From Actinomadura spongiicola (lineage in GTDB: Bacteria > Actinomycetota > Actinomycetes > Streptosporangiales > Streptosporangiaceae), in the NCBI RefSeq assembly GCF_003432485.1, contig NZ_QVNQ01000003.1, positions 682,001 through 746,000 on the forward strand: a stretch of 64,000 nt of DNA, written 5' to 3'. The position numbers were made by a program, and so were the translations under genes. Shown here piece after piece: positions 8,332 through 17,333 of this stretch (position 1 is the first letter of the stretch; each line of letters begins with the position of its first letter). A model generated the notes under the pieces. That model was not told the DNA's origin. It searched no databases and worked only from the letters and a program-made list of their open reading frames with translations.

Positions 8332-9712
8332 GTGGGGATCTTCGCCGGTCGGCGTTCGCTGGGGCGGCGTTTTCGGTGGCTGTGGGCGGCCTATACCGTC
8401 AGTGCGTTCGGGACGTGGCTCGCGCTCGACGCGTTCTCGCTGATCGCGGTTCTGGTGTTGGACGCCGGGCCGGCGCAGGTGTCGGCCCTGGCGGCCGCGG
8501 GGTTGGCGGTGGGGGCGGTGGTCGCCGTGCCGCTGGGGCCCTGGGTGGAGTTCCGCCGCAAGCGGTCGGTGATGGTGGCCATGGACCTGGTCCGGTTCGT
8601 GGCGTTGATGAGCGTGCCCGTCGCGTTCGTCCTGGGGCGGCTCGGGTTCGTGCAGTTTGGTCGTCGTGTCGGTCGTGGTCGCGGCGGCCGGGATCGCGTT
8701 CAGGGCGGCGAGCGGGGCATATCTGAAGGCGCTCGTGCGGCCCGAGGACCTCGTGGTCGCGAATGGGCGGTTCGAGGCCTCGACGTGGACGACGACCATG
8801 CTCGGGCCGCCCCTCGGCGGGGCCGCCATCGGATTGTTCGGGCCGGTCACGACCGTGGTCGCGGACGCGGTCAGCCATCTGCTCTCGGCGGCGGGCGTCC
8901 GTGCCATTGGGGGGACGGAGCCGCGGCCCGAGCGTGGCGGTGCGCCGAGGTTTCGGGCCGGTGACCTGCTTGAGGGGTGGCGTTACGTGCTCGGCGAGCC
9001 GGTGCTGCGCTCGCTGTTCTGTAACACGGTCCTGGTCAAGGGTCTGATCATGGCGACGTCCCCGCTGCTCGTCGTGTTGATGATCGGGGAGCTCGGGGTC
9101 GCGCCGTGGCAGTACGGGCTGGTGTTCACGCTGCCGTGTCTCGGGGGGCTCGTCGGGTCGCGTCTGGCCGGGCCGCTTGTCGCGCGGTTCGGGAGGCACG
9201 GGGTCTTGCTCGTCGCCGGGACGTTGCGGGCGGGTTGGCTGGTCGGGCTCGCGTTCGTAGGGCCGGGCGTCGTCGGGCTACTGGTCGTGGTCGTCGTCGA
9301 GTTCGGCATGGTCACCTGTATGGGCGTGTTCACCCCGGTGTTCGCCACCTACCGGCTGACGCGGACCAGGGCGGACCGGGTCGCCCGGGTGCTGTCCGCG
9401 TGGTCGATCACCGACAACGCGGCCGTCGCGGTCATGACCGCTGTGTGGGGTCTGCTCGGCAGTGTCGTCGGCGCGCGTTCCGCGATCGCGGTGGCCGGTG
9501 TCCTCATGCTGGCCACCCCGCTTCTGCTCCCCCGCGGCGCCGATGCTGTACGAGCCGGGCACGGTGGGGACGTAGCCGCTCGCGAGGAGGCCGAGGACGG
9601 CGATCAGGACGGCGACGGCGAGGCCGACGACGCCGACGAGACCGGCGGCCAGGTATCGGCGCTTCATGGCGGTCACGGTAGGGCGGAGGCGGAGGGCGAG
9701 CGGGGTCGTTAA
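8332..9712 (+). pseudogene. MFS transporter interrupted by a +1 frameshift
   Basis: Two overlapping frames together encode one MFS_3-type exporter. The first (from GTG 8332) covers the first helices through RLGFVQ. The second continues with VVVSVVVAAAGIAFRAASGAYLK and the remaining helices. The switch falls at the TTT of CAGTTTGGTC (8656-8658); removing one T restores LGFVQLVVVSV. The downstream frame also ends in a hydrophilic tail (after LLLPRG, about 9540) that does not look like an MFS C-terminus. Either this is a true pseudogene with a damaged 3' end, or the frameshift is a sequencing error. Confidence 0.75.
9540..9676 (-). pseudogene. truncated membrane or secreted protein start
   Basis: Sixty bases downstream of the histidine kinase stop, the minus strand opens with MKRRYLAAGLVGVVGLAV and a long hydrophobic helix followed by SGYVPTVPGSYSIG, like the beginning of a membrane or exported protein. 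After about 45 codons the frame turns into His/Asp/Arg-rich sequence that is the antisense of the MFS gene. I read this as a 5' gene fragment joined to the MFS 3' end. Confidence 0.35.
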
Positions 9713-9736
9713 GGCGGAGTTGAGCGGGGGTTAGGG

Positions 9737-11080
9737 CTACGTGCGGGAGTGGCGGCGGCGGACGAGGCGGCGGGAGCGGCGGGCGGGCGGCAGCCACTTG
9801 GTGCGGAACCACATCTGGACCTGGGCGCCGCCGAGGACGCTGCGGTGGATGCGCAGGTAGCCGCCGGTGGACTCGGCGGCGCGGCGGGCGATGTCCAGGC
9901 CGAGGCCGGTGGACCCGCCGCTGCTGCTGCCCCGTTTCAGCGCGGCGTCCGGGTCGGCGATGCCCGGGCCGCCGTCGGCGACGAGGATGCCGGTGACGCC
10001 CTGCCCCTGATGGAGGGTGACGACGAAGCCGGTGCCCTCGGACGTGTGCCGGAAGATGTTGCCCAGCAGGGCGTCCACGGCCGCGGCGAGTTCGGTGCCG
10101 GGCAGCGGCAGCGGCGCCGGGCGTTCCGCGCCGATCAGTTCGCAGGAACGGCCCTCGTCCTCGGCGAGGACGGACCAGAACGCGACCCGGTCCCGCAGCA
10201 CCTTGGACGCGTCGCAGCTGCCGCGCCCGGTGGGCCGCCGCACCGTCCGGATGATCTGGTCGACCTCGCGTTCGAGGCGGTCGACGGCCTCGCGGGTCTG
10301 CTCGACGACCGGGCCGTCGCCGAGCGCCTCGACGTTGAGGCGGAGCGCGGCGAGCGGGGTGCGCAGCCGGTGCGACAGGTCCGCGGCCATCTCCCGTTCC
10401 GCCGACAGGAGTTGGACGACATGGTCGGCCATCGCGTTGAACGCCAGCCCCGCCTCGACCAGCTCGGGCGGCCCGTCCGGTTCGATGCGGACCGACATCT
10501 CCCCGTCCCCGAACGCGGCGGCGGCCTCGGCGAGACGGCGGGTGGAGCGGATCATGCGGTTGCCGAGTCGGTCGGCTACGGCGACGGACCCGGCGACGAG
10601 GGCGGCGGCGACGGTCGTCATGACGAGCCACGCCTTCCACACGCCGCGGGACAGGTCCTCGTCGGGGAGGTACACCTCGACGACGGCGGTGCGGCCCGCG
10701 TCCAGCGACACCGGCTGGAGCAGCGCGTAGCCGCCGCCGACGCGGGCGGTGTGGGAGCGTCCGCGCCGTCCCGCCTCGGCGAGCTGCCCGGAACTGGCGC
10801 CGGTGTCGCTCCGGGGGTTCCGCGGGACGACCCCGCCGTCCGGCATGTGCACGGTCATCCGCCCGGCCGCGCCCGCCTGGGTGCTGGCGACGGCGCGTTC
10901 GAGGGCGGCGGGGTCCTCGGTCACGACGAGGACGGGCCCGAGCGCGCTGGCCTGGCGTTCGGCGGTGGTGAGGGCACGGTCCCTGGCGATCTCCCGGACG
11001 GTCAGTGCGAGCGGGATGAGGAACGCCAGCGCCACCATCGAGGTGACCGCCAGCGACACCAGGACCAGGGTCCGCCTCAT
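9737..11080 (-). CDS. sensor histidine kinase (HAMP/HisKA type)
   Basis: A 447-residue membrane sensor kinase. It has two helices (about 7-30 and 175-195) flanking a ~140-residue extracytoplasmic sensor, a HAMP segment, the H-box ADLSHRLRTPLAALRL with the phosphorylated His, an N-box in LLGNIFRHTSEG, and ATP-lid motifs DGGPGI and GSTGLGLDIA. All catalytic elements are present. The ATG at 11080 overlaps the stop codon of the response regulator (ATGA), so the two are translationally coupled and almost certainly partners. The signal sensed is unknown. Confidence 0.93.
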   Translation of the reverse strand: MRRTLVLVSLAVTSMVALAFLIPLALTVREIARDRALTTAERQASALGPVLVVTEDPAALERAVASTQAGAAGRMTVHMPDGGVVPRNPRSDTGASSGQLAEAGRRGRSHTARVGGGYALLQPVSLDAGRTAVVEVYLPDEDLSRGVWKAWLVMTTVAAALVAGSVAVADRLGNRMIRSTRRLAEAAAAFGDGEMSVRIEPDGPPELVEAGLAFNAMADHVVQLLSAEREMAADLSHRLRTPLAALRLNVEALGDGPVVEQTREAVDRLEREVDQIIRTVRRPTGRGSCDASKVLRDRVAFWSVLAEDEGRSCELIGAERPAPLPLPGTELAAAVDALLGNIFRHTSEGTGFVVTLHQGQGVTGILVADGGPGIADPDAALKRGSSSGGSTGLGLDIARRAAESTGGYLRIHRSVLGGAQVQMWFRTKWLPPARRSRRLVRRRHSRT

Positions 11081-11763
11081 GGTCGCGGGTCGGGTTCGGC
11101 CAGCCGGACGCCCACGCCCCGTACGGTGTGCAGGTAGCGGGGCGCGGCGGCGGTCTCGCCGAGCTTGCGGCGCAGCCACGACAGGTGCACGTCGATGGTC
11201 TGGTCGTCGCCGTAGGCTTGCCGCCACACCTCGGCGAGCAGCTCCCGGCGGGCGACGACCCGTCCCGGGCGGGCGGCGAGGTAGGCCAGCAGGTCGAACT
11301 CGCGGCGGGTCAGTTCGAGCGGTTCGCCGTCCAGGGTCGCCTGCCGCCTGTCGAGGTCGATGTGCAGGCCGCCGACGCTGAGCTCGGCGGTCGGGCCGGA
11401 CCGCGCCGACCTGCGCAGCACGGCGGCGAGCCGGGCGCTGAGATGCTCGATGGAGAACGGTTTGATGAGGTAGTCGTCGGCCCCGGCGTTCAGTAACCGG
11501 ACGATCTCGGGTTCGTCGTCGCGGGCGGTCGCGATGATGACGGGCACGTCGGACACGCCGCGCAGCATCTTCAGCACCTCCGCGCCGTCGAGGTCGGGCA
11601 GCCCGAGGTCGAGGACGACGACGTCGGGCGGCGCCTGGGTGACCTCGCGGAGCGCGTCCATAGCGGTGCCGACACTGCGCACGACATGCGACCGCGCGCT
11701 CAGCTCCCTGATCAGAGCGGTGCGGACGTTCGCGTCGTCCTCCACCACCAGAACACTCGCCAT
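11077..11763 (-). CDS. OmpR/PhoB-type response regulator
   Basis: A 228-residue regulator with a receiver domain (VVEDDANVR, phospho-acceptor Asp in VVLDLGLPDLDG, Lys in YLIKPF) and a C-terminal winged helix (LTRREFDLLAYLAARPGRVV, IDVHLSWLRRKLG, VRGVGVRL). The start is the ATG at 11763; the reading frame runs further upstream but into DNA that belongs to the divergent gene. Its target may include that divergent gene, only 27 bp away, as is common for such pairs. Confidence 0.95.
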   Translation of the reverse strand: MASVLVVEDDANVRTALIRELSARSHVVRSVGTAMDALREVTQAPPDVVVLDLGLPDLDGAEVLKMLRGVSDVPVIIATARDDEPEIVRLLNAGADDYLIKPFSIEHLSARLAAVLRRSARSGPTAELSVGGLHIDLDRRQATLDGEPLELTRREFDLLAYLAARPGRVVARRELLAEVWRQAYGDDQTIDVHLSWLRRKLGETAAAPRYLHTVRGVGVRLAEPDPRP

Positions 11764-11790
11764 GGCGGAACCGTATGCCACCATGTGCCC

Positions 11791-12297
11791 ATGCGTCGCG
11801 CGATGTCGTATGTTGCCCCGTGGGCGGCAGTGACGGCGCTCGCGGTCACGCTCTCGTGGCTGGGGGTGCGCGGCGTCGTGCGCGGCGCGGTCTCGGAGAG
11901 GTCGGCGCCGCCGCCGATCGCCGGTCCCATCATTCACTCCAGCCCGTCCGAGCCGCCGGGGCCGTCGTCGATCGGCTCGCCGACGTCCCGGCCGAGTTCG
12001 TCGGACGGCGCGGACGAGAAGCGGCGGTCGTCACCGGAACCGTCGGACCGGGACGACCCGACCCCGAAACCGCCCGACAACGTGCGCAGTTACGCCACCC
12101 GTGGCGGCCGCGCCGCCATGTCGGTCGAGAAGGACCGGGTGCGGCTGGTGTCGGCGACGCCCAACCCCGGTTACGAGACGCGTGTGACCCAGGCCGAGGG
12201 ATGGCTCCGCGTCGACTTCCTGACAGGCGACCGGACGTCGTCGGTCGTCGCGTCGTGGTACGGGCGCGATCCGACGGTCAAGGTCTACGAGTACTGA
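11791..12297 (+). CDS. exported or membrane-anchored hypothetical protein
   Basis: A 168-residue protein with one N-terminal hydrophobic segment (WAAVTALAVTLSWLGV), then a Ser/Pro-rich disordered stretch of about 70 residues, then a small folded region of about 60 residues ending ASWYGRDPTVKVYEY. It is probably a cell-surface protein on a flexible linker. It diverges from the response regulator gene with a 27-bp gap, and may be controlled by that two-component system (inference from position). Its last 13 bp overlap the convergent thioesterase gene. Confidence 0.75.
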   Translation: MRRAMSYVAPWAAVTALAVTLSWLGVRGVVRGAVSERSAPPPIAGPIIHSSPSEPPGPSSIGSPTSRPSSSDGADEKRRSSPEPSDRDDPTPKPPDNVRSYATRGGRAAMSVEKDRVRLVSATPNPGYETRVTQAEGWLRVDFLTGDRTSSVVASWYGRDPTVKVYEY

Positions 12298-12959
12298 CCG
12301 GGGTCCTTCGCGTCGGCGGTGGGACGGTACGGCGAGGTGACGAACCGCTGCGGCGTCACGAAGATCGCGGTGGCCTCGACGGTCACCAGTCCGTCCGGTG
12401 CCGCGATCGTCCCCGACGCGTACACCTTGCGTCCCTCCACGCGGCACGCCTTGGCCTCGGCGAGCAGCGGCACGCCGAGCGGGGTGGGACGCGGATACCG
12501 CAGCTCCAGGGTCGCGGTCATGCCGGACGTCCCGGTCGCGGCCGCGGCCACGCCGAGCACCTGGTCGATAATCGCCGCGGTGACGCCGCCGTGCGCGTAC
12601 GACGGCGGGCCCTCGTGGACGGCGCCGAGCGTGAACTCGCCGCGGACCAGGCCGTCCGGGGTGGTCTCCAGGTCGACGGGCGGCGCGAGCGGGTTGAGGT
12701 GCCCGGTCACCGGGTTGCCGAGCTGCCGGTCGATCGGGCGGCCCTCGCCGGACACGGTGTACGCGGCAAAGGGTGGATCGTTCCGACGCCGCGTCGCGAG
12801 CCGCGCCGTCAACGCCCGGACCTCGTCCGCCACGGCGGCGGCCTCGGCGGTGCCGACGCCGGTGAGGACGGCCGCGTCCGCCAGCTCACGGACACGGGCG
12901 GCGAGCCCCGCCAACGCCGCCGCCTCGTCCTCCTCCAGCAGATCCCGTTCCACCGTCAC
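12285..12959 (-). CDS. PaaI-type hotdog-fold thioesterase
   Basis: A 224-residue acyl-CoA thioesterase-like protein. The C-terminal 130 residues form the hotdog domain: VRGEFTLGAVHEGPPSYAHG with the catalytic-helix HGG context, GGVTAAIIDQVLG, and strands MTATLELRYPRPTPLG and VYASGTIAA. Proteins with AHGG.....D are the PaaI/THEM4 class, which hydrolyse aromatic or fatty acyl-CoA. The N-terminal 60 residues are helical and common in actinobacterial members. The substrate is not determinable here. Confidence 0.85.
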   Translation of the reverse strand: MTVERDLLEEDEAAALAGLAARVRELADAAVLTGVGTAEAAAVADEVRALTARLATRRRNDPPFAAYTVSGEGRPIDRQLGNPVTGHLNPLAPPVDLETTPDGLVRGEFTLGAVHEGPPSYAHGGVTAAIIDQVLGVAAAATGTSGMTATLELRYPRPTPLGVPLLAEAKACRVEGRKVYASGTIAAPDGLVTVEATAIFVTPQRFVTSPYRPTADAKDPGQYS

Positions 12960-13067
12960 GCTCGCCAGCCTCCTTGCGGGACGTCCCCGCGTCTCCCCGA
13001 TCAGCCGAACGTGACTCTAAGCCGGGAGCCGCAACGTCCCGGACACCGGGGTCGATTTCCGGCGCTC

Positions 13068-14057
13068 TCAGGAGCCGGTGATGTGCGAGGTCGGGTTGGG
13101 CCGGAGGCTGCCGATCACCTTCCTGATCACCTTGTCGGGCAGCGCCTCCGGAAAGCCCTGGGCGGCCACCACCACGAAGGTCGTCGTCAGGCCGGACGCC
13201 ACCCCCGGCGCGGCCACCACGTGCACGACACCGGTCGGGGTCACGCACTTCCCCTTGGCCTTCACGACGATGTCGGCACGGACGTGCACCGCCCTGGCGC
13301 GCCCGACCCGCACGGTCCGCGGAGCGCTCACGGTGATCGCCGGGGCCGGTTGGCCCTTCTCGGTGTAGGCGTGCGTCGCCCACTTGTTCGCCGCGTGCTT
13401 CGCGACCTTCATGACATCGTCGTCGATGTACTGGTTGAACCCGGTGAGACCGCGGCTGAACTCGTCGTCGCCGTCCTTGCACACGTCGTCGAGGTACACG
13501 GTCCCGGCGCTCATCGCGGCCGGTTTCCCGCCGTCGATGCCCTCGTAGCCGTGCAGGACGCCCGACTGAAGGATGCGCCACGCCTTCGGGACGTCGTAGG
13601 TCAGCCCGTACTTGGCGCTGGAGACGGCGTCCCAGCCCTTCACCTTCGGCCGAACCGTGCTGGTCGGTTCCGGATCCGGCGCCTCCGGCGGGGGCACCGC
13701 CGACGTGCCGACCTCGTCGCCGTGGTCGTTCCGGCCGAGGTCCTCGGCCCGGTAGCCGTTCCAGGCGAGGAGGAGCAGCAGAGCGACGGCGACCAGGGCG
13801 AGGAACGCCCGGCGGGGCCGTCGCCGAACGACCAGCGGGGAACGGCCGCCGCGCGGAGCGGCGGTGGGGGCGCCTTCCCGGGTCGGGAGGTCCACGGGTG
13901 GGGGCGGCGGATCGCCGTCGGACGCGTCCCGATCCTGCCCTGGCAGCGGGTAAGGGTGCGGGTCGTTCTTGGGCGCGTCCCAGTCCTGCCCCGGCAGCGG
14001 ATAGGGGTTCCGCCGTTCCTCGCCGTCCATGCCCCCTGAAGCGTCGTCGCCCTTCAT
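13068..14057 (-). CDS. membrane-anchored protein with DUF8017-like domain
   Basis: A 329-residue protein with a Pro-rich cytoplasmic N-terminus carrying two copies of NPYPLPGQDWDA/HPYPLPGQDRDA, one membrane helix (AFLALVAVALLLLLAW) and an extracytoplasmic domain of about 220 residues. That domain begins KGWDAVSSAKYGLTYDVPKAWRI, a pattern typical of actinobacterial DUF8017-type proteins. The start is uncertain between ATG 14057 and ATG 14030. Cys in DDVCKDGD and GKCVTP may pair outside the cell. Function unknown. Confidence 0.7.
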   Translation of the reverse strand: MKGDDASGGMDGEERRNPYPLPGQDWDAPKNDPHPYPLPGQDRDASDGDPPPPPVDLPTREGAPTAAPRGGRSPLVVRRRPRRAFLALVAVALLLLLAWNGYRAEDLGRNDHGDEVGTSAVPPPEAPDPEPTSTVRPKVKGWDAVSSAKYGLTYDVPKAWRILQSGVLHGYEGIDGGKPAAMSAGTVYLDDVCKDGDDEFSRGLTGFNQYIDDDVMKVAKHAANKWATHAYTEKGQPAPAITVSAPRTVRVGRARAVHVRADIVVKAKGKCVTPTGVVHVVAAPGVASGLTTTFVVVAAQGFPEALPDKVIRKVIGSLRPNPTSHITGS

Positions 14058-14212
14058 GATCGTGACCGTAGCGCACGGCGGACGACGCCAAGATCGGTAC
14101 CGCGTTCCGGTGGACGCGGAATCCTTCGCGGTTGGGAAGGCGCCTGATCCGGGTTCCGATAGATTCCTGCCGTACCTCCCAAGGACCCCCGTCTGTACCG
14201 AAGGAACGAGCC

Positions 14213-14857
14213 GTGACGGACCAGCCCCCGCCACCCGACGAGCCGCCCTCAGCCGGCCCGCCGCCACCGGTCGACACGCCACCGGTCGACACGCCGCCCG
14301 CCGAGTCAGCGCCGGGCTTTCTGCCTCCCGGCGACCCGGCGTACGACCGGCCGCCGCCGTACTCGAATCCCTACGGCGACATCCCGGGCACGCCCCCTCC
14401 CGGGGACGTGCCTCCCGGCCACGCGCCGCCCGGAAGCGGGCCCTACGACCCTCGCTGGGGATACGGGCCGCCGGGCGTCCCGTACGGCATGCCGCAGTCC
14501 CCACCGCAGGAGACGACCTGGGCGATCTTCTCCTATGTCGGGATCATCCTGATCGGCTTTCTGGCACCGCTGATCATCTACTTCGTGAAGCGGCACACCG
14601 AGCCGTTCACCCGCTACCACGCGGCGCAGGCGCTGAACTTCCAGCTCACCCTGCTGATCCACGCCCTCGTGGTGGCGGCCATCTGCGTGCCTCCGGCCAT
14701 CGCGCTGGACACGCCCGCCTTCCTGGCGCTGTTCGCCCTCCCGTACCTGGAGCTGCTGATCGGCCAGTGGGTGTTCATCATCCTGGGGGCGGTGAAGGCG
14801 GGGAAGGGGCAGTACATCCGGTTCCCGACCTTCTTCTGCCTTCGGATGATCAAGTAG
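14213..14857 (+). CDS. DUF4870 domain membrane protein
   Basis: A 214-residue protein with a long Pro-rich cytoplasmic N-terminus (to about residue 100) and a DUF4870 domain: TTWAIFSYVGIILIGFLAPLI, then the hallmark KRHTEPFTRYHAAQALNFQ and two or three further helices. DUF4870 proteins are small membrane proteins of unknown role. The GTG at 14213 has GAAGGAACG upstream. It diverges from the DUF8017-like gene, which has a similar Pro-rich N-terminus, and ends three bases before the convergent phosphatase gene. Confidence 0.85.
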   Translation: MTDQPPPPDEPPSAGPPPPVDTPPVDTPPAESAPGFLPPGDPAYDRPPPYSNPYGDIPGTPPPGDVPPGHAPPGSGPYDPRWGYGPPGVPYGMPQSPPQETTWAIFSYVGIILIGFLAPLIIYFVKRHTEPFTRYHAAQALNFQLTLLIHALVVAAICVPPAIALDTPAFLALFALPYLELLIGQWVFIILGAVKAGKGQYIRFPTFFCLRMIK

Positions 14858-14860
14858 AGG

Positions 14861-15625
14861 TCAGGAGGGCGGGAAGGCGCAGACCGCCACGGTCGCGTCG
14901 TCATGCGCCTTCCCGCGCGGCCACCGGACGGCCCGGGGGTCGGTGCGCTCGACGTCCCGGGTCCGCTCGATCAGCGCGGCGGGCCCGGAGTCCACGGCGA
15001 GCGCGGTCAGCCCGGCCCAGTCGGTGGCGCCGAACAGGTCCACGAGCCGCGTCGCGCCGTCCGTCAGCAGCAGGACGTGCCGCAGCTCGTCCACCGGCAC
15101 CGTGCCCGTGACCGCGGCGTCCGCCACCGCCGGGTCGGCCGCGGCGTAGTGGTGGCCTCCCGTGATCTCCTGAACCCCGGACCGGCCGTCGAGCAGCACG
15201 GTCGAGTCCGCCAGCACGAGATAGTCGACCAGCCCGCCCCGCAGCCGTAGGGCCAGGACGGTCGCGGCGGGCGTGGTCGGCACCCGCAGGTCGCAGGTCG
15301 CGCGATGCGCCGCGGCGACGTCGGCGATCGCGCCCGCGAGCCGCGCCACCAGCGGCCGCTCCCCCGGCGTGTGGACGCCCCCGGGCGGACCGACCGGCGG
15401 GCCGGCGGGGGGAACACCGGGCGGGTAGGTCCCGTCCAGCATCCGCGCCAGCAGCCGGGTGCCGAGCGACCGCGCGTACCAGGCCGTACCGTGCGCGCAG
15501 CCGAGGTCGGTGCCGAGCGGCAGCCCGCACCCGTCGAGCACCACCACGGCCCCGGCGGCCGCGGCGACGAAGTCTTCGTTCCCGCGCTCGGCGCTGCCCT
15601 GTTCCGTCGCCCACGAGACCCGCAC
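14861..15625 (-). CDS. PP2C-like serine/threonine phosphatase
   Basis: A 254-residue single-domain PPM/PP2C-like phosphatase. It has the N-terminal ATEQGSAERGNEDFVA (RxxNED metal-site motif), VVVLDGCG, LLLTDGATRL and C-terminal HDDATVAV. The usual GDSR is replaced by LADST, so the active site is slightly divergent. No kinase is adjacent; a second, canonical PP2C lies at 45886-47121. I start at GTG 15625, preceded by GGAGGGACG; the frame extends 37 codons upstream without homology. Confidence 0.8.
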   Translation of the reverse strand: MRVSWATEQGSAERGNEDFVAAAAGAVVVLDGCGLPLGTDLGCAHGTAWYARSLGTRLLARMLDGTYPPGVPPAGPPVGPPGGVHTPGERPLVARLAGAIADVAAAHRATCDLRVPTTPAATVLALRLRGGLVDYLVLADSTVLLDGRSGVQEITGGHHYAAADPAVADAAVTGTVPVDELRHVLLLTDGATRLVDLFGATDWAGLTALAVDSGPAALIERTRDVERTDPRAVRWPRGKAHDDATVAVCAFPPS

Positions 15626-15763
15626 CGCACCCGTCCCTCCGTCGCCCGACCACCAGTATGAGGGTGGACCGGCCGCGGCACTCCTGAACCGAACCCGACC
15701 TGCGACCCGCGGGTGCCGACCTACGCCGACCGACACGGCGGTTTCGCTCGGGCCGCGTCGCCG

Positions 15764-16462
15764 TCAGACCAGGACGGCCCGGTCGTCGACCCGGGCCACG
15801 GCGCGGACGGGCGCGCCGTCCGCGCCCGCGAGGGCGATCGGGAAGAGAGACACGTCGATCGCGCGGCCCGCGTTCTGCGCGTCGAGGACCCGGTCGAGGC
15901 CGGTGAGGTTCTCCCCGATCACCGCGCCCGCCTCGCAGAACACGCGATGCGCGTCCAGGGAGAACTCCTCGGAACCGGGTGGCGGGGTGCGGTCGACGCT
16001 CAGCGCGTCGACGGCGACCGTCCGGACACCGGCCGCGACGATCGCCTCGGCCGTCTCGGGCGCGGGATACGGGTGGGCGAGGTAGGCGTCGGTGCCCCAG
16101 TGCCGCGACCAGCCCGTCGCGATGAGCAGGACGACGCCCGGCGCGAGCCCGCGCGGCAGCAGCTCCGGGCCGATGGACGAGCGTGGCGGCAGCCCGCGGG
16201 CGTCCATCACCACGGCCGGTCCGGCGAAACGGGTCAGGGGCAGCTCGTCCAGGCGCGGCAGCGAGTCGTCGATGTGGAACGGGGCGTCCACGTGTGTGCC
16301 GGACTGGGAGCCCATGTGCAGGCGCAGGACGTTCACGCCGGAATCCGCCACCGTCAGCGCGGGGACGGCCTCCACCCGCGGGTCGCCCGGGTAGACGGGC
16401 ATGCCCGTGACGATCGGGACCGACAGGTCGAGCAGCTCCGCTTCGGTGGTCTCGATGCCCAT
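15764..16462 (-). CDS. cyclase family hydrolase (kynurenine formamidase-like)
   Basis: A 232-residue member of the metal-dependent cyclase/formamidase family. The signature GSQSGTHVDAPFHID supplies the metal-binding His-x3-Asp-x3-His, and LLIATGWSRHWGTDAYLAHPY and TVAVDALSVD match later conserved blocks. Members hydrolyse N-formylkynurenine, isatin or similar amides. No kynurenine pathway gene is nearby, so the substrate is open. ATG 16462 is the only start that leaves normal family length; 43 bp separate it from the divergent HipA-like gene. Confidence 0.88.
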   Translation of the reverse strand: MGIETTEAELLDLSVPIVTGMPVYPGDPRVEAVPALTVADSGVNVLRLHMGSQSGTHVDAPFHIDDSLPRLDELPLTRFAGPAVVMDARGLPPRSSIGPELLPRGLAPGVVLLIATGWSRHWGTDAYLAHPYPAPETAEAIVAAGVRTVAVDALSVDRTPPPGSEEFSLDAHRVFCEAGAVIGENLTGLDRVLDAQNAGRAIDVSLFPIALAGADGAPVRAVARVDDRAVLV

Positions 16463-16505
16463 GAATTCGATTATCCCGGGGCGTCGTACCCGATAGCGTT
16501 GCGTT

Positions 16506-17333
16506 GTGTTGCCACACGTGACAGCCATCCGCTACGTGACGCCGCTGCGCGAGGGCGGGTCGTTGCCGGGCGTCGTCGAGGCCGACGACCTCGGTACCTA
16601 TGTCATGAAATTTCACGGCGCGGGGCAGGGCCGCAAGGCGCTGATCGCCGAGGTGATCAGCGGTGAGCTGGCCCGCAGGCTCGGTTTCCGGGTGCCCGAC
16701 CAGGTGCTCATCGACCTGGACCCGGCCATCGGACGCCACGAGCCCGACCCCGACGTGCAGGATCTGTTGAAGGCGAGCCCGGGGTGGAACCTCGGCATCG
16801 ACTTCCTGCCCGGATCCCTCGGATTCGATCCGCTCGGCTGGCGGCCCGACCCCGGTTTCGCGTCCCGCGTGCTGTGGTTCGACGCGTTCACCGGCAATGT
16901 GGATCGCAGCTGGCGAAACCCGAACATGCTGGTGTGGCACGGCGACGTGTGGCTGATCGACCATGGCGCGAGCCTCATCTTCCACCACGCCTGGTCGAAC
17001 GCGACCCGGCTGTTCTCCGGGCCGTACGACGTGGCCGACCATGTCCTCACCCCCTACGCGACCCGGCTGGAGGAGGCCGAGGCCGAACTCGCACCCAAGA
17101 TCACGGAAGGGTTGTTGCGCGAGGTGACCGCCCTGGTGCCCGACCTCTGGCTGGAAGGCGAACCGGGGTTCGCCGGCCCCCAGGCCCTGCGGGACGCCTA
17201 CGTCGACATCCTGCTGCCCCGCGCCGGGAAGCCGCGCGACTGGCTGCCCGACCCGAACGTCGGCGGCCGCGCGCCGGACACGACGGCACGGCGCGGCGGG
17301 AACCGTCCCGGCTGGCTCGGTGGCGCCTCATGA
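16506..17333 (+). CDS. HipA-like kinase-fold protein
   Basis: A 275-residue protein of the short HipA-like family (HipA_2). Kinase-fold elements are present: YVMKFHGAGQGRKALIAEVI (nucleotide-binding Lys), FDAFTGNVDRSWRNPNMLVW (catalytic-loop Asp and Asn equivalents) and WLIDHGASLIF (DFG-like metal site). HipA kinases phosphorylate proteins such as GltX, but targets of this short family are not established. The stop overlaps the start of the DUF3037 gene (ATGA). The start may be GTG 16506 or GTG 16518. Confidence 0.85.
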   Translation: MLPHVTAIRYVTPLREGGSLPGVVEADDLGTYVMKFHGAGQGRKALIAEVISGELARRLGFRVPDQVLIDLDPAIGRHEPDPDVQDLLKASPGWNLGIDFLPGSLGFDPLGWRPDPGFASRVLWFDAFTGNVDRSWRNPNMLVWHGDVWLIDHGASLIFHHAWSNATRLFSGPYDVADHVLTPYATRLEEAEAELAPKITEGLLREVTALVPDLWLEGEPGFAGPQALRDAYVDILLPRAGKPRDWLPDPNVGGRAPDTTARRGGNRPGWLGGAS

